Assembly: GCF_001998825.1 (NCBI RefSeq)
Contig: NZ_MLHG01000018.1
Span: 1-61,699 of the forward strand
From: Rodentibacter mrazii
GTDB lineage: Bacteria; Pseudomonadota; Gammaproteobacteria; Enterobacterales; Pasteurellaceae
Length of the DNA stretch: 61,699 nucleotides
Reading direction: 5' to 3'
Under the pieces are notes generated by a model, which was not told the origin of the DNA, did no database searches, and saw only the letters and a list, made by a program, of their open reading frames with translations. Position numbers and translations under genes: made by a program. Within the stretch, counting starts at the first letter, position 1. Every line of letters starts with the position of its first letter. Below, piece after piece: positions 42,298 through 53,077 of this stretch.

Positions 42298-44082
42298 TTA
42301 CTGAGGATTAACTAACTGTTTTTTCTGTTCTTCTTTACTTGTAAGTAGTGTGACGAGCAATTGTCTTTCCTGTTCAGTTAATCCTTCAGATCGTTCTTTA
42401 GCAATGAGCATTTCAATATTCCGCTCAATAGCCTGAATGTTTAAACGGCGATAATTTTGTGAAAAAGCATTAATAATTTCCGTATCGTCTAGTAAATGCT
42501 CCCAAGTTGCCAAAATTTCAAGGGGACGGCTATATTCCGTATCACGGAAATATTCCAAAATTTGCCCAATTGTAATACCTTCCCGTTTTCGACAAAGTGC
42601 GGTCAATTTTTCCAGTAAATCGTAGCCGGCTTCCGCGCGCAGTGCAACAAGACCTGATTCGGTAATACGATTAACCAAATGCGTATTTTGCAATAAAAGC
42701 GAAATTAGCACACGCATTGGTGTTTGTTTCATTTTGGGCTGCAAGTCAGCACTCGTTGCCCTATGGTTTTCCACTTGTTTAGGAATTAGACTTTCCAGTT
42801 GTGATTCGTCAAAAATCCCTAATTTTTGAGCCAACGTATTACGTAAAGACAGGCGCAATGCATCACCCGGAATTTGTCTAATCAATGGTACGGCAAGTGC
42901 TACTAACTTACTCCGTCCCTCTTTAGTAGAAAAATCCACTTGCGGATTTAAGTGGGCGAACAAAAATTCTGTGAGTGATTGCGCACTTTCGATATATTCT
43001 TCAAATTTTGCTTTACCGTATTGACGAATGTAGGTATCCGGATCTTCACCATCCGGCAAAAAAATAAATTTAATTTGTCGCCCGTCTTCTAAATAAGGTA
43101 AAGCATTTTCCAATGCACGCCACGCCGCATCTCGCCCGGCTCTGTCGCCATCATAACAACAGATTATCTGTTCTGTGGATCGAAAAAGCAGCTGAATTTG
43201 TTCCGATGTTGTCGAAGTACCGAGAGAGGCAACCGCATAATCCACACCAAACTGAGCTAACGCCACAACATCCATATAGCCTTCAACGACCAACAATTTT
43301 TGCGGTTCATCGTTCATTTGTAGTGCTTCATATAAACCATAAAGTTCACTACCTTTATGATAAGTGATGGTTTCCGGTGAATTTAGATATTTGGGCTTCT
43401 CATCACCCAAAACTCGCCCACCAAATGCTACCGTACGCCCACGTTTATCCCGAATAGGAAACATAATCCGATTACGGAATTTATCATACACATTACCACG
43501 ATCATTGCGTGAAAGCATACCAAGATCGAGCAATTTTTGCTGTTCTTCACGGTTTACCGCAAACTTGCGTAGAACACTATCCATCACATTCGGTACAAAA
43601 CCGATTTGAAATCGCTCAATCACTTCGGCTGAAAGCCCACGCTGTTGTAGATAGCTTTGTGCCGGAATATTCAAGGGTAACTGCGTTTGATAGAATTTAG
43701 CAATTTCTTGCATTAATTCATATAAATTACGTTTGGTTTGATAGTTTGCTTGTGGTCGTTGACCGGCCGAATGACTCCGTTTTTCATAAGGTACTTCCAA
43801 CCCGGCCATTGCCGCAAGCTCTTCAATGGCTTCGACAAATTCCAATTTATCATAATCCATCAAAAAGGAAATCACATTACCGTGAGCACCACAGCCGAAG
43901 CAATGGTAAAACTGTTTTTTTTCACTCACCGTAAAAGACGGCGTTTTTTCGTGGTGGAAAGGGCAACAAGCTTGGTAGTCCCGTCCGGCTTTCTTAAGCT
44001 TTATACGGGAATTAATCACATCAATAATATTGGATTTTGTCAGCAAATCATCAATAAACGGGCGTGGAATTAAGCCTTTCAT
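42298..44082 (-). CDS. dnaG: DNA primase DnaG
   Basis: DnaG synthesises RNA primers for replication. The 594-residue protein has an N-terminal CHC2 zinc finger (Cys40, His43, Cys61, Cys64), a TOPRIM catalytic core with VVEGYMDVVAL and CYDGDRAGRDAAWR, and a C-terminal DnaB-binding domain. It lies between rpsU and rpoD on the same strand; an uptake signal at 42595-42603 is within it. Confidence 0.97.
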   Translation of the reverse strand: MKGLIPRPFIDDLLTKSNIIDVINSRIKLKKAGRDYQACCPFHHEKTPSFTVSEKKQFYHCFGCGAHGNVISFLMDYDKLEFVEAIEELAAMAGLEVPYEKRSHSAGQRPQANYQTKRNLYELMQEIAKFYQTQLPLNIPAQSYLQQRGLSAEVIERFQIGFVPNVMDSVLRKFAVNREEQQKLLDLGMLSRNDRGNVYDKFRNRIMFPIRDKRGRTVAFGGRVLGDEKPKYLNSPETITYHKGSELYGLYEALQMNDEPQKLLVVEGYMDVVALAQFGVDYAVASLGTSTTSEQIQLLFRSTEQIICCYDGDRAGRDAAWRALENALPYLEDGRQIKFIFLPDGEDPDTYIRQYGKAKFEEYIESAQSLTEFLFAHLNPQVDFSTKEGRSKLVALAVPLIRQIPGDALRLSLRNTLAQKLGIFDESQLESLIPKQVENHRATSADLQPKMKQTPMRVLISLLLQNTHLVNRITESGLVALRAEAGYDLLEKLTALCRKREGITIGQILEYFRDTEYSRPLEILATWEHLLDDTEIINAFSQNYRRLNIQAIERNIEMLIAKERSEGLTEQERQLLVTLLTSKEEQKKQLVNPQ

Positions 44083-44216
44083 CGCCTCTGCCTCCTTGAA
44101 TATGATGTGAAAGTGCGGTTAATTTTTTTGATATTTTTTACGTCATTTGAAAGTAACAAAACCGTGATGCCAAAGGAATCACGGTTTGCGTTAACTCGAG
44201 TTAAAAATACTATAAA

Positions 44217-44432
44217 TTAGTATAAACGGGTGCTGCGCGCATTTTCACGAGCATTACGTTTAGCGTGACGTTTAGCAAGAGTTGCTTTTTCACGTTTACG
44301 AACTGTCGTTGGTTTTTCGTAGAATTCACGAGCGCGAACTTCCGCTAGGATACCCGCTTTTTCGCAAGAGCGTTTGAAACGACGTAAAGCTACGTCAAAT
44401 GATTCGTTTTCACGTACTTTAATTACAGGCAT
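44217..44432 (-). CDS. rpsU: 30S ribosomal protein S21
   Basis: S21 is a small basic protein of the 30S subunit. The 71-residue product begins [20 protein letters not shown] and ends in an Arg-rich tail, as in all gammaproteobacterial S21. It leads the rpsU-dnaG-rpoD operon; 134 bases separate it from dnaG. Confidence 0.98.
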   Translation of the reverse strand: MPVIKVRENESFDVALRRFKRSCEKAGILAEVRAREFYEKPTTVRKREKATLAKRHAKRNARENARSTRLY

Positions 44433-44484
44433 AAGCCAATCACCTCAATGAGTTTAATTTAATTGCAATTTTAAATTTTATTTC

Positions 44485-44500
44485 TGTCGCAAGTGCGACA
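44485..44500. promoter_or_regulatory. Palindrome in the rpsU-tsaD divergent region
   Basis: TGTCGCA-AG-TGCGACA is a perfect 7-bp inverted repeat in the 220-base gap between divergent rpsU and tsaD. A further GTCGCAATT lies just downstream. It may be an operator or a degraded uptake signal (AAGTGCGAC against AAGTGCGGT). It does not fit the LexA consensus. Confidence 0.35.
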
Positions 44501-44652
44501 AATTTAATAAAGGTCGCAATTCTAATCTACTTTTGGGGCAAAAGTAAAGAGGAGAATACTCAACCTCATCGAATTTGGCGGTTTCAACTGGCTAAAAACA
44601 GCTAAACAAGGTAAAATCACGCCTCATTTTAGAAAGTAAATTAAGAAAATCA

Positions 44653-45681
44653 ATGAGAATCTTGGGAATTGAAACCTCCTGTGATGAAACGGGTGTAGCA
44701 ATTTATGATGAAGAAAAAGGTTTAGTTGCAAATCAACTTTATACACAAATTGCACTTCACGCAGATTATGGCGGTGTAGTGCCGGAGCTCGCCTCACGCG
44801 ATCATATCCGAAAAACGACACCATTAATTCAAGCAGCCCTAGCTGAAGCAAACTTAACCGCCGACCAAATTGATGGCGTAGCTTACACCAGTGGACCGGG
44901 GCTTGTGGGAGCATTATTGGTAGGCTCTACTATTGCCCGAGCCCTTGCTTATGCATGGAATGTGCCGGCAATCGGGGTACATCACATGGAAGGTCATTTA
45001 CTTGCACCGATGTTAGACGAAAATCGACCGCGCTTTCCGTTTATTGCTTTGTTAGTTTCGGGCGGACATACCCAATTAGTACAAGTAAAAGGTGTGGGAG
45101 AGTACAATGTCATTGGTGAATCGATTGACGACGCAGCGGGTGAGGCCTTTGATAAAACCGCTAAATTACTTGGTTTAGATTACCCTGGTGGAGCCGCATT
45201 ATCTCGCTTAGCCGAAAAAGGATCGCCAACCCGCTTTACTTTTCCACGCCCAATGACGGATCGCCCGGGGTTGGATTTTAGCTTTTCCGGTTTAAAAACT
45301 TTTGCTGCCAATACAGTAAATCAAGCCATTAAAGAAGAAGGCGAATTAACGGACCAAACCAAAGCGGATATTGCCCATGCCTTTCAAGATGCGGTTATCG
45401 ATACATTGGCGATAAAATGCAAACGCGCCTTAAAGGAAACCGGTTATCACCGTTTAGTTATCGCCGGTGGTGTAAGTGCAAACAAAAAATTGCGTGAAAC
45501 GTTGGCTGAAATGATGAAAGATTTAAAAGGTGAAGTGTTTTATCCTCAACCTCAATTCTGTACTGATAATGGTGCAATGATTGCCTACACCGGTTTTTTA
45601 CGTTTAAAACAAGGTCAGCACGACGAATTAGAGATAGAAGTTAAACCTCGCTGGCCTATGACAGAACTCTCAACAATTTAG
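44653..45681 (+). CDS. tsaD: tRNA threonylcarbamoyladenosine transferase TsaD (Gcp/YgjD)
   Basis: TsaD, with TsaB and TsaE, attaches threonylcarbamoyl to A37 of ANN-decoding tRNAs. The 342-residue ASKHA-fold protein has [15 protein letters not shown] at its start, the metal-binding HHMEGH with His111 and His115, VSGGHTQLV and the C-terminal [13 protein letters not shown]. It is divergent from rpsU. A 77-codon membrane gene follows after nine bases, then tdk. Confidence 0.97.
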   Translation: MRILGIETSCDETGVAIYDEEKGLVANQLYTQIALHADYGGVVPELASRDHIRKTTPLIQAALAEANLTADQIDGVAYTSGPGLVGALLVGSTIARALAYAWNVPAIGVHHMEGHLLAPMLDENRPRFPFIALLVSGGHTQLVQVKGVGEYNVIGESIDDAAGEAFDKTAKLLGLDYPGGAALSRLAEKGSPTRFTFPRPMTDRPGLDFSFSGLKTFAANTVNQAIKEEGELTDQTKADIAHAFQDAVIDTLAIKCKRALKETGYHRLVIAGGVSANKKLRETLAEMMKDLKGEVFYPQPQFCTDNGAMIAYTGFLRLKQGQHDELEIEVKPRWPMTELSTI

Positions 45682-45690
45682 GGAACAAAC

Positions 45691-45924
45691 ATGAACGATA
45701 TTAAATTCCGAGCTATGCGTGCCGCAGGTATTGCTTGCTTTACCGTATTAGTCATAATCGGCGTATGGGTTTTTACCACATCAAGTGATGAAATGGTTAA
45801 TCTCCTTACTCTAGTCAGTCAGCAGGTGGGAGGCGGCACGACCTACGGAGTCTTTTTGCTCTCCGCATTGCCCCCTTTTGCCGGTTTTATGGTTTATCAC
45901 ATTTGGAAATGGATCATTAAATAA
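45691..45924 (+). CDS. Small two-TM membrane protein of unknown function
   Basis: A 77-residue protein with two predicted TM segments (about residues 12-28, [17 protein letters not shown], and 52-70, [17 protein letters not shown]), joined by a polar loop containing [10 protein letters not shown], and a basic-aromatic tail (HIWKWIIK). Its ATG follows tsaD after nine bases with GGGAAC upstream, and its TAA overlaps the tdk ATG by one base, so it is part of a tsaD-x-tdk operon. I recognise no named family; translational coupling to tdk argues that it is a real gene. Confidence 0.75.
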   Translation: MNDIKFRAMRAAGIACFTVLVIIGVWVFTTSSDEMVNLLTLVSQQVGGGTTYGVFLLSALPPFAGFMVYHIWKWIIK

Positions 45925-46505
45925 TGGCAAAATTGTATTTTTATTATTCCACTATGAATGCCGGTAAATCGACAACCTTACTGCAATCCTCTTACAACTA
46001 TCGCGAACGCAATATGAACACGTTAGTTTACACCGCAGCCATTGATGATCGTTTTGGTGTGGGAAAAGTTACCTCTCGTATTGGAATTAGCCAAGATGCC
46101 CGATTGTTCAATGCAAACACTAATTTATTTAATGAAATTAGCCGGCACTTACAACAAGAAAAAATACATTGTGTGTTAGTCGATGAAGCACAATTTCTCA
46201 CCAAACAGCAAGTTTATCAACTCAGCGATGTCGTCGATAAACTTAATATTCCTACATTATGTTACGGTCTGCGTACCGATTTCCAAGCAGAACTTTTTGA
46301 AGGCAGTAAATACTTACTCGCTTGGGCAGATCAATTGGAAGAACTTAAAACCATTTGTTATTGTGGACGTAAAGCGAACTTTGTCCTTCGTCTCACTGAA
46401 AACGGTGAAGTCGTCAAAGAAGGTGAACAAATCCAAATTGGCGGAAATGACAGCTACCTTTCCGTTTGCCGCTATCATTACAAAGAAAAGTGCGGTCAAA
46501 TTTAA
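45924..46505 (+). CDS. tdk: Thymidine kinase
   Basis: Tdk phosphorylates thymidine in the salvage pathway. The 193-residue type-II enzyme has the P-loop [12 protein letters not shown] near residue 10, the catalytic Glu segment [22 protein letters not shown], and zinc-binding Cys in CYCGRKANF and near the C-terminus. It overlaps the small membrane gene before it. An uptake signal overlaps its stop (46498-46506). Confidence 0.96.
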   Translation: MAKLYFYYSTMNAGKSTTLLQSSYNYRERNMNTLVYTAAIDDRFGVGKVTSRIGISQDARLFNANTNLFNEISRHLQQEKIHCVLVDEAQFLTKQQVYQLSDVVDKLNIPTLCYGLRTDFQAELFEGSKYLLAWADQLEELKTICYCGRKANFVLRLTENGEVVKEGEQIQIGGNDSYLSVCRYHYKEKCGQI

Positions 46506-46561
46506 CTAAGTTTTTAACGTAATTTTCAAACACAACAACATAGAAATATAAGGTCAGTGTT

Positions 46562-47782
46562 ATGCTAAAAAATAAAACTTTCGGGAGTGCTTTAATTATC
46601 GCCGGAACAACTATTGGCGCAGGAATGCTTGCCATGCCGTTGACATCGGCAGGAATGGGCTTCGGTTATACGGTGTTATTACTTATAGGGCTTTGGACCT
46701 TACTTGTTTATAGCGGATTGCTATTTGTCGAAGTTTACCAAACCGCAGATCAACTTAATGATGGCGTAGCAACATTGGCAGAAAAATATTTTGGCGTACC
46801 GGGACGTATTCTCGCGACTCTAAGTTTATTGATTTTGCTCTATGCACTTTCGGCAGCCTATATCACCGGCGGCGGTTCTTTACTTTCGGGCTTGCCTACC
46901 GCATTTGGTATGGAAGCCATGTCACTAAAAACGGCGATCGTTCTTTTCACCGTCGTACTGGGTTCTTTTGTCGTAATCGGTACAAAAGGGGTTGATGGAA
47001 TCACACGCCTACTATTTATCGGTAAATTACTCGCCTTTGCTTTTGTGTTGTTTATGATGCTACCGAAAGCGGCAACGGATAATCTCATGGCTCTTCCCCT
47101 CAACTATGCCTTTGTAATTTCTGCGGCGCCAATTTTTTTCACCTCTTTCGGTTTCCACGTCATTATGGCAAGTGTAAACAGTTATTTGGACGGCGATGTC
47201 CGGCAATTCAGAAAAGCGATTTTGGTCGGCACGGCAATCCCGCTCTTTGCCTATTTAGTATGGCAACTCGCCACCCACGGCGTATTGACCCAAAGTGAAT
47301 TTGTACGGATCTTACAAGCCGATCCGACCTTAAACGGTTTAGTCAATGCCGTGCGTGAAATCACGGGATCAAATATGATGGGAGAAATGGTACGTATTTT
47401 TTCCGCACTCGCGCTAATCACCTCTTTTCTTGGCGTAATGCTTGGCGTTTTTGAAGGATTAGGCGATTTATTCAAACGTTATCGTTTGCCGCATAACCGT
47501 ATTTCGCTGACAGTGACCGCATTTACCCCTCCATTGATATTTGCGTTATTTTACCCTGAGGGCTTTATATCCGCCTTAAGTTATGCCGGTTTATTATGTG
47601 CTTTTTATTGCTTGATTTTACCTATCGGTTTAGCATGGCGAACCCGTCAAGCTAACCCTAATCTCCCTTATCGGGTGATGGGCGGAAATATTGCATTAAC
47701 CGTCGCACTAATTATAGGTATCGTAATTATGCTGATCCCATTCTTAATTCAAGCGGGCTGTTTACCGGCAGTTGCAGGATAA
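46562..47782 (+). CDS. Tyrosine/tryptophan permease, HAAAP family (TyrP-like), copy 2
   Basis: A 406-residue paralogue of the permease at 39007-40209, with about eleven TM helices and the shared GAGMLAMPLTSAGMGF signature, FTSFGFHVIMASVNSYLDGD and a similar C-terminal half. The two are related throughout but clearly divergent, so this is an old duplication rather than a recent one. No TyrR-like box appears in the 56 bases before its start, so its control probably differs. Substrate is presumably an aromatic amino acid. Confidence 0.88.
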   Translation: MLKNKTFGSALIIAGTTIGAGMLAMPLTSAGMGFGYTVLLLIGLWTLLVYSGLLFVEVYQTADQLNDGVATLAEKYFGVPGRILATLSLLILLYALSAAYITGGGSLLSGLPTAFGMEAMSLKTAIVLFTVVLGSFVVIGTKGVDGITRLLFIGKLLAFAFVLFMMLPKAATDNLMALPLNYAFVISAAPIFFTSFGFHVIMASVNSYLDGDVRQFRKAILVGTAIPLFAYLVWQLATHGVLTQSEFVRILQADPTLNGLVNAVREITGSNMMGEMVRIFSALALITSFLGVMLGVFEGLGDLFKRYRLPHNRISLTVTAFTPPLIFALFYPEGFISALSYAGLLCAFYCLILPIGLAWRTRQANPNLPYRVMGGNIALTVALIIGIVIMLIPFLIQAGCLPAVAG

Positions 47783-47900
47783 AGTGCGGTCACAAAAAAC
47801 AACATTTTTTGAATGTTGGTTTTGCCAATGACCCCGATAGGGGGGTGAACAAACGAGTAAGCGAGTTTGTGAATAATTTTTCATAGATTTTTTATCCTTT
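47783..47900. other. Cluster of small hairpins downstream of tyrP copy 2
   Basis: After an uptake signal (47782-47790), three small inverted repeats follow in a row: CAACATT/AATGTTG (47800-47818), ACCCC-gata-GGGGGGT (47831-47846) and ACAAAC/GTTTGT (47849-47870) enclosing GAGTAAGCGA. They precede the terminator at 47901-47937. They could be a structured 3' end, a small RNA or remnants of a repeat element; I cannot tell which. Confidence 0.35.
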
Positions 47901-47937
47901 AAAAAAGGAAACCCAACATAATGCGGTTTCCTTTTTT
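47901..47937. terminator. Bidirectional terminator between tyrP copy 2 and merR
   Basis: AAAAAAGGAAACC and GGTTTCCTTTTTT form a perfect 13-bp stem with an 11-base loop, between convergent genes; both strands have a T-tract. Confidence 0.88.
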
Positions 47938-47953
47938 ACATTGAACAGCTCCA

Positions 47954-48346
47954 TCAAAAATCGAGTTTTCCCTCCAACCCTGCCATTGCCTTACACTCTG
48001 CCTCGCTATGTGCTTCTTTTATCGCAATGGATTGCAAAAAGGTTTTAATTTCCAATAACTGGATAATTTTTTCCTCCACTTGCGCAAGTTGTTTTAACAC
48101 CATTTGATCAGCCTGATAATGATCGGCTAAGCCTAATTTCAAACGGTTCAGCCCGCGAATATCTTCTAGAGAAAAACCTAAAGTGCGACATTTTTTAATG
48201 AAGTTTAGCAACGCAATGCTATCCTCATCATAGTAACGATAGCCGTTTGCCGCCCGCTTAGGTTCAGGCAAAATTCCTTGTTTTTCGTAATAACGAATCG
48301 TCTCAAGATTCACTCCGGTACGAAGGCTTAACTCATTGACTTTCAT
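47954..48346 (-). CDS. MerR-family metal-responsive regulator
   Basis: A 130-residue activator of the MerR family, from ATG 48346 (MKVNELSLRTGVN). The winged helix (ETIRYYEKQGILPEPKRAANGYRYY) is followed by a dimerisation coiled coil and a short C-terminal metal-sensing tail with His and Cys (AHSEAECKAM). It lacks the CueR Cys-x7-Cys signature and the full ZntR cysteine set, so metal specificity is open; zinc or cadmium is suggested by the adjacent CDF gene. It is second in the operon after the exporter, with a matching promoter at 49077-49107. Confidence 0.88.
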   Translation of the reverse strand: MKVNELSLRTGVNLETIRYYEKQGILPEPKRAANGYRYYDEDSIALLNFIKKCRTLGFSLEDIRGLNRLKLGLADHYQADQMVLKQLAQVEEKIIQLLEIKTFLQSIAIKEAHSEAECKAMAGLEGKLDF

Positions 48347-48390
48347 TATTTTCCTCAATTCACTTTTGTTGAGTTGTAGCAGAATACTAT

Positions 48391-49047
48391 CTAGTGCTCA
48401 TGCTTTTCCATTGAAAAACTCTCGGAATTATCACGTAACGCTTTGAATGCCTGCCACACTATGGATACACCACTGCGTAATACCAATAAACTCAACAAGA
48501 CACTCGCCACCACATCAACCCACTGCCAATTTAGCAAATATGCACTTAACCCTGCCAAAATTGCAACCACCGAACCGAATAAATCAGCCAATACATGCAA
48601 ATAAGCCGCTCGGATATTCAAATTATCCTGATCACTTCTAAGCATTATCCATGCCACTAAAATATTCACTAAAAGCCCAACTATCGCCACGCTCAACATA
48701 GGTAATGCCACCATTTCTATCGGTGTCAACCAACGCTCTACGGCTTCCAATAAAATCCAAATCGCCACGCCAATTAAAGAAACACCATTTAACAATGCAA
48801 ACCATTTTTGCCATTTCACACTTAAAAAGAGTGCGATTAACGCTAACCCAAGCGACAAACTGTCATTCGCCATATGACCGGCATCCGCCATTAAAGCAAG
48901 ACTATTGAAAAAATAACCGCCTAAAAATTCCACCACCATATAACTCGTGATAATCAACAAACTGATAGTTAGAATTTTTTTATCTTTCGGAGTATGAGAA
49001 TGTTGATGTTTACTATGTAGCTCTTCCTTTACAACAATATGTTCCAT
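48391..49047 (-). CDS. Cation diffusion facilitator (zinc/cadmium exporter, CzcD/ZitB-like)
   Basis: A 218-residue proton-coupled metal exporter with six TM helices, from ATG 49047. The N-terminus is His-rich (HSKHQHSHTPKD); metal-site motifs are LMADAGHMANDSLSLG in TM2 and YLHVLADLFGS in TM5. The C-terminal cytoplasmic domain is almost missing, since the protein ends about 25 residues after TM6 with SMEKHEH; typical CDF proteins have about 80 more residues. It is first in the operon with the MerR gene. Confidence 0.88.
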   Translation of the reverse strand: MEHIVVKEELHSKHQHSHTPKDKKILTISLLIITSYMVVEFLGGYFFNSLALMADAGHMANDSLSLGLALIALFLSVKWQKWFALLNGVSLIGVAIWILLEAVERWLTPIEMVALPMLSVAIVGLLVNILVAWIMLRSDQDNLNIRAAYLHVLADLFGSVVAILAGLSAYLLNWQWVDVVASVLLSLLVLRSGVSIVWQAFKALRDNSESFSMEKHEH

Positions 49048-49076
49048 GATATGCCCCTTCCAATTAATTTGGTGTG

Positions 49077-49107
49077 AGTGTAAAGTCCGTAGTGAGTACG
49101 GGGTCAA
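49077..49107 (-). promoter_or_regulatory. MerR-type promoter with 19-bp spacer and operator
   Basis: On the minus strand the -35 TTGACC (49102-49107) and -10 TACACT (49077-49082) are separated by exactly 19 bases, the over-long spacing that needs a MerR-type activator. Within the spacer is a perfect dyad, CCGTA-N5-TACGG (49087-49101). It sits 29 bases upstream of the exporter ATG and so probably drives both exporter and regulator. Confidence 0.82.
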
Positions 49108-49377
49108 GAAAATTTTATAAAAATCTAAAACATTCGCAAAATTAACCGCACTTTAATGGATAAATCGGCATGTTTTTTCATTTTCAAAAATTTTTACTTC
49201 CCTTAACCTTTGCTTAAGATTTCTTTGTTTTAATACAACCATCGAAAGGCAAACAAGCATTCGATACTCAATAAATATTGAGTGTCTTAAGAAAAGATTA
49301 ATATTTAAATGATTTAATACGCTCGAAAGCAATTCTTTCACTCAATTTGATAATTATTCTATTTAGGAGAACAAACT
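49108..49377. other. Divergent regulatory region between the CDF operon and ygiW
   Basis: No gene is seen here. It holds an uptake signal (49145-49153) and two PmrA/QseB-box-like direct repeats on the ygiW side (49202-49218, 49286-49302). The ygiW ribosome-binding site AGGAG is at 49364-49368. Confidence 0.6.
49202..49218 (+). promoter_or_regulatory. PmrA/QseB-box-like direct repeat upstream of ygiW
   Basis: CTTAAC-N5-CTTAAG matches the PmrA-type box (YTTAAK-N5-YTTAAK) except for the sixth base of the first half. QseB, which controls ygiW-qseBC in related species, uses a similar repeat. A second, weaker copy, CTTAAG-N5-ATTAAT, is at 49286-49302. Confidence 0.5.
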
Positions 49378-49758
49378 ATGAAAAAATTACTTACCGTCAC
49401 CACTATCGCATTATCCTCAATCGCCGTTTACGGCACAGCCTTAGCGCAAGGATTTAACAACAACGCATCACAGATGCAAGGTTTCGTTGATGAAAATACG
49501 ATTGTTAAAACCGTTTCCGATGCACTAAAAGCCAACGATGACACGCCCGCTCGTTTAGAAGGGAAAATTGTAAAACAATTGGGTAAAAAAGACTTCATTT
49601 TTAAAGACAGCAGCGGTCAAGAAATTCAAATTGAAATCGATAAAAAAGCGTGGAATGGCGTCACCGTGAATCCTCAAGATCGGATCCAAATCATTGGTAA
49701 AGTGGATAAAGAATGGAACAACACGGAAATTGACGTAAAACAAGTTATTAAAAAATAA
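49378..49758 (+). CDS. ygiW: YgiW/YdeI-family stress-tolerance OB-fold protein
   Basis: A 126-residue periplasmic protein with a BOF (bacterial OB-fold) domain; relatives help tolerate cationic peptides, peroxide and acid. A signal peptide (ending GTALAQ) is followed by LEGKIVKQLGKKDFIFKD, EIQIEID, WNGVTVNPQDRIQIIG and EIDVKQV, the family pattern. In related species ygiW leads a ygiW-qseBC operon; here no qseBC follows, only a terminator and ligA. The upstream region has PmrA/QseB-like repeats. Confidence 0.9.
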   Translation: MKKLLTVTTIALSSIAVYGTALAQGFNNNASQMQGFVDENTIVKTVSDALKANDDTPARLEGKIVKQLGKKDFIFKDSSGQEIQIEIDKKAWNGVTVNPQDRIQIIGKVDKEWNNTEIDVKQVIKK

Positions 49759-49769
49759 CGACAAAACCA

Positions 49770-49810
49770 ACCGCACTTCACTATCAGTCAGTACAAAGTG
49801 CGGTGATTTT
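49770..49810 (+). terminator. Paired uptake signals as terminator of ygiW
   Basis: ACCGCACTT (49770-49778) and AAGTGCGGT (49796-49804) pair around a 17-base loop, which itself has a small CTATCAGTCAGTAC region, followed by GATTTTTT. It also faces the end of ligA. Confidence 0.75.
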
Positions 49811-49863
49811 TTGAGGCGTTTTTTTTAAGTAAAAATTTAAAGCTAAATTTTCTCGATTAAGCA

Positions 49864-51957
<2,094 letters not shown>

Positions 51958-51973
51958 AGAAAATAAATCTGTT

Positions 51974-52930
51974 TTATACACGCGCAAGGTAACGTTGCTC
52001 TTGGTAATCATCAAAAATTTGCTCATCTTCGGTAAGTACCGTTCCGCCTAAATCTTCTGCAAGAGTTTTAGCCGCACGGATCATTAATTTGAGATTGGCG
52101 AGATCGCTACCCGGAGAAGGCAATTTCATAAATAGTACTATGCCAATGGTGCTAAATTCCGTGTTGTATGGGTTAAAACCACCATCGTCCTGTAAATTTG
52201 CTACGCTGAATAACGTTGGACTTGCCACACTTAAATCAAAATGGCGGTGATACATATTGTGATCACCAAAAATAAAGCCCAAGTTTTCAAGGAATTGTAT
52301 CAATCTTAAACCGTTAAATTCACGATACTGTGGCGAAACAATATAAAGTTGAATATAACCGGAGGTTTGTTTTTCCGTGTTTACCTCTTGTGTTCGTGCT
52401 TCATTAAAATGCACGGTGGATGCTACCTCATCTAATTCCCCCAATGACATTTGCGAAAGCTGTTCTCGCAATTCAGGCGAAGAAGAATTAATCCCTTCAA
52501 AGCCATTGGTTTGAGCTTGCGTTTCCAACTGTTCAATCGTCATATTTGCAGGATTTTGCTTAGACGCAGCCGGCTTCATCTCATATTCCACACGAACAGG
52601 TTCAGGTGTCGGTTCAATATTTGGAATGGAAATTTTAATATCATCGACCGTGCGCTCGGTTTCACGGTAATCCACCGATGATGTTGATTGCGGTTGTTCA
52701 AAGGATTGTTGCTGCACCTTTTGAGCCACCTCGGAAGGCGTATCTTGAATCACCGATTCTGATAATGTTTGTTGCTCTTGATCATGCTGTTCTTGAGTAA
52801 AAGTGCGATTAAATGTTGCCGAGTTTTTAAAATACTTTGATTTCTCACGGTGATTTGACCATAATCCGTGTGCAACAAGGGCAATGAGTGCCAACACCCC
52901 TAAAATAATCAAAATTGTATTCAGATCCAT
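51974..52930 (-). CDS. zipA: Cell division protein ZipA
   Basis: ZipA anchors FtsZ to the inner membrane at the division site. The 318-residue protein has one N-terminal TM helix (ILIILGVLALIALVAHGLW), a variable Gln/Pro/Ser-rich linker (about residues 45-180) and a C-terminal FtsZ-binding domain (about 190-318, QLYIVSPQYREFNGLRLIQFL and FNPYNTEFSTIGIVLFM). The pairing with ligA and the divergent cysZ is the one known from H. influenzae and E. coli. Confidence 0.95.
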   Translation of the reverse strand: MDLNTILIILGVLALIALVAHGLWSNHREKSKYFKNSATFNRTFTQEQHDQEQQTLSESVIQDTPSEVAQKVQQQSFEQPQSTSSVDYRETERTVDDIKISIPNIEPTPEPVRVEYEMKPAASKQNPANMTIEQLETQAQTNGFEGINSSSPELREQLSQMSLGELDEVASTVHFNEARTQEVNTEKQTSGYIQLYIVSPQYREFNGLRLIQFLENLGFIFGDHNMYHRHFDLSVASPTLFSVANLQDDGGFNPYNTEFSTIGIVLFMKLPSPGSDLANLKLMIRAAKTLAEDLGGTVLTEDEQIFDDYQEQRYLARV

Positions 52931-53077
52931 TTTTGCTCCTTACAGGCAATAAAACTGAACTAATGCTACCATATTTTAAGGGGTGAAAAAACAGAACACA
53001 TCGGGAATTTAACGCCAAAAATATGGTCAAAATCAACCGCTCTTCTTGAGCTTATTGATACATCAAAAGGAAAAACA

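Noticed and set aside
44485-44500. LexA box before rpsU
   Set aside because: The palindrome does not fit CTG-N10-CAG; the right half-site is missing.
46506-46561. TyrR boxes before the second tyrP copy
   Set aside because: No TGTAAA-N6-TTTACA-like sequence is present in the 56 bases before its start.
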